Below, piece after piece: positions 47,613 through 47,931 of a stretch of 47,931 nt of DNA (positions are counted from its first letter, which is position 1; every line of letters starts with the position of its first letter). The DNA lies in NCBI RefSeq assembly GCF_023283765.1, contig NZ_JAKILG010000039.1, forward strand, positions 1 through 47,931, in the 5' to 3' direction. Both the position numbers and the translations under genes were made by a program. The stretch comes from Shewanella profunda (lineage in GTDB: Bacteria > Pseudomonadota > Gammaproteobacteria > Enterobacterales > Shewanellaceae). Below the pieces are notes generated by a model. The model was not told the DNA's origin, did no database searches, and worked only from the letters and a program-made list of their open reading frames with translations.

Positions 47613-47729
47613 TTAGTTCCACCAACCCTTTGCAGGGATCACCTCAAGGCGGTTTAAACCTTCAGGCAATTTAACTTTTTTACGCGCTGGCTTGGATAAA
47701 CCGAGTGCTTTTTTGATTGAATCTAGCAT
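47613..47729 (-). CDS. 38-residue peptide ending in GWWN, possible precursor peptide
   Basis: A short frame with a strong ribosome binding site (AAGGAG, seven bases before the ATG). The product begins MLDSIKKALGLSK and continues PARKKVKLPEGLNRLEVIP, then ends AKGWWN. The first part could form an amphipathic helix; the middle is strongly basic; the end has two tryptophans and a terminal Asn. It has no signal peptide or cysteine. It follows the repeat-encoding frame by 27 bases on the same strand and precedes a terminator, so it is the last gene of that transcript. The close spacing and W-W-N end invite comparison with precursors of radical-SAM-made cyclophane peptides, but no such enzyme is in view. 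Confidence 0.7.
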   Translation of the reverse strand: MLDSIKKALGLSKPARKKVKLPEGLNRLEVIPAKGWWN

Positions 47730-47756
47730 AGTTATCTCCTTAATAATGATGTCTTA

Positions 47757-47931
47757 TTAAGCAATACTTGTATCGGTAAACCGGACATTAGGAACTGCAG
47801 CAATATCAATAGACTTGAAGCGGACATTAGGAACTGCAGCAATATCAATAGACTTGAAGCGGACATTAGGAACTGCAGCAATATCAATAGACTTGAAGCG
47901 GACATTAGGAACTGCAGCAATATCAATAGAC
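47757..47931 (-). CDS. C-terminal part of a tandem-repeat peptide or protein (start outside window)
   Basis: An open minus-strand frame enters from the right edge and ends at TAA (47757-47759), with a second in-frame TAA just after. The 57 visible residues are three perfect copies of SIDIAAVPNVRFK and a fourth that changes after VRF to TDTSIA. There is no methionine in the visible part and the start lies outside the window. The other frames over this region contain either stops or a Leu-rich translation without a ribosome binding site. I recognise no known protein. Possibilities are a multi-core precursor peptide or the repetitive end of a larger protein. Confidence 0.7.
   Translation of the reverse strand, partial: SIDIAAVPNVRFKSIDIAAVPNVRFKSIDIAAVPNVRFKSIDIAAVPNVRFTDTSIA
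47782..47931. repeat. 39-bp perfect tandem repeat running off the window
   Basis: Three complete 39-base units (47782-47820, 47821-47859, 47860-47898) and 33 bases of a fourth (47899-47931) are identical base for base. Each unit starts CGGACATTAGG on the plus strand and contains CTGCAG. The unit is 13 codons, so copy-number change keeps the reading frame. Confidence 0.98.

Noticed and set aside
47732..47926. A 64-codon minus-strand frame with a Leu-rich repeated translation over the 39-bp array
   Set aside because: It is out of frame with the 13-residue repeat frame. Its end overlaps the ribosome binding site of the 38-codon gene, and it has no ribosome binding site of its own. The in-frame repeat reading SIDIAAVPNVRFK has a better composition and codon pattern.

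Overview
The window looks like a chromosomal segment of a Shewanella-type marine gammaproteobacterium. Evidence is the moderate GC content, the gene order queA-tgt-yajC-secD-secF, an Ada-AlkA fusion, a moxR/bat operon ending in an ECF sigma/anti-sigma pair, and a fadIJ operon with FadR- and PsrA-like sites. The genus is an inference from gene content and protein resemblance; no database search was run. Most of the window is housekeeping or conserved accessory DNA with no insertion sequence, prophage or CRISPR array.

Layout. 1-345: tRNA-Glu(UUC), preceded by a decayed partial tRNA-Glu copy and followed by a terminator. 801-2630 (-): exporter-type ABC transporter. 2785-6926 (+): alkylation repair (Ada-AlkA fusion, Ogt), a DEAD-box RNA helicase and a protein phosphatase. 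7055-9957 (+): CheV, the Na+/Ser/Thr symporter SstT and a CIA30-like protein. 10024-13495: a truncated GH109-type pseudogene (-), an unknown protein (+), then RluA-type pseudouridine synthase, an anchored thioredoxin-like protein and ACP phosphodiesterase (-). 13704-19485 (+): a small unknown ORF, queuosine genes queA and tgt, and the Sec accessory genes yajC-secD-secF. 19719-21824 (+): DUF2007-type protein, siroheme synthase N-domain protein and YaeQ. 21881-24331 (-): large secreted subtilase. 24972-29928 (-): MFP and RND pump genes followed by a DUF2892 protein and a rhodanese, apparently one operon. 30096-34517 (-): SIMPL protein, VOC protein, FadL and PutP. 34674-43246 (-): moxR-DUF58-DUF4381-batA-batB/C-batD-ECF sigma-DUF3379, largely overlapping. 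43516-46964 (+): fadI-fadJ. 47226-47438 (+): small membrane protein.

Fatty acid uptake and breakdown are linked by regulation. A 17-bp FadR-type operator lies upstream of fadL (32823-32839) and another upstream of fadI (43396-43412), and fadI also has a PsrA-type palindrome (43345-43358).

The most unusual structure is at the right edge on the minus strand. A reading frame that enters from outside the window encodes perfect tandem 13-residue repeats, SIDIAAVPNVRFK, built from identical 39-bp DNA units. It stops at 47757. Twenty-seven bases later, behind a strong ribosome binding site, is a 38-codon gene (47729-47613) whose product is Lys-rich and ends in GWWN. A terminator hairpin follows. 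This could be the end of a peptide-producing operon, possibly a multi-core modified-peptide precursor plus a second precursor, but the modifying enzymes would lie outside the window, so the function is inference only.
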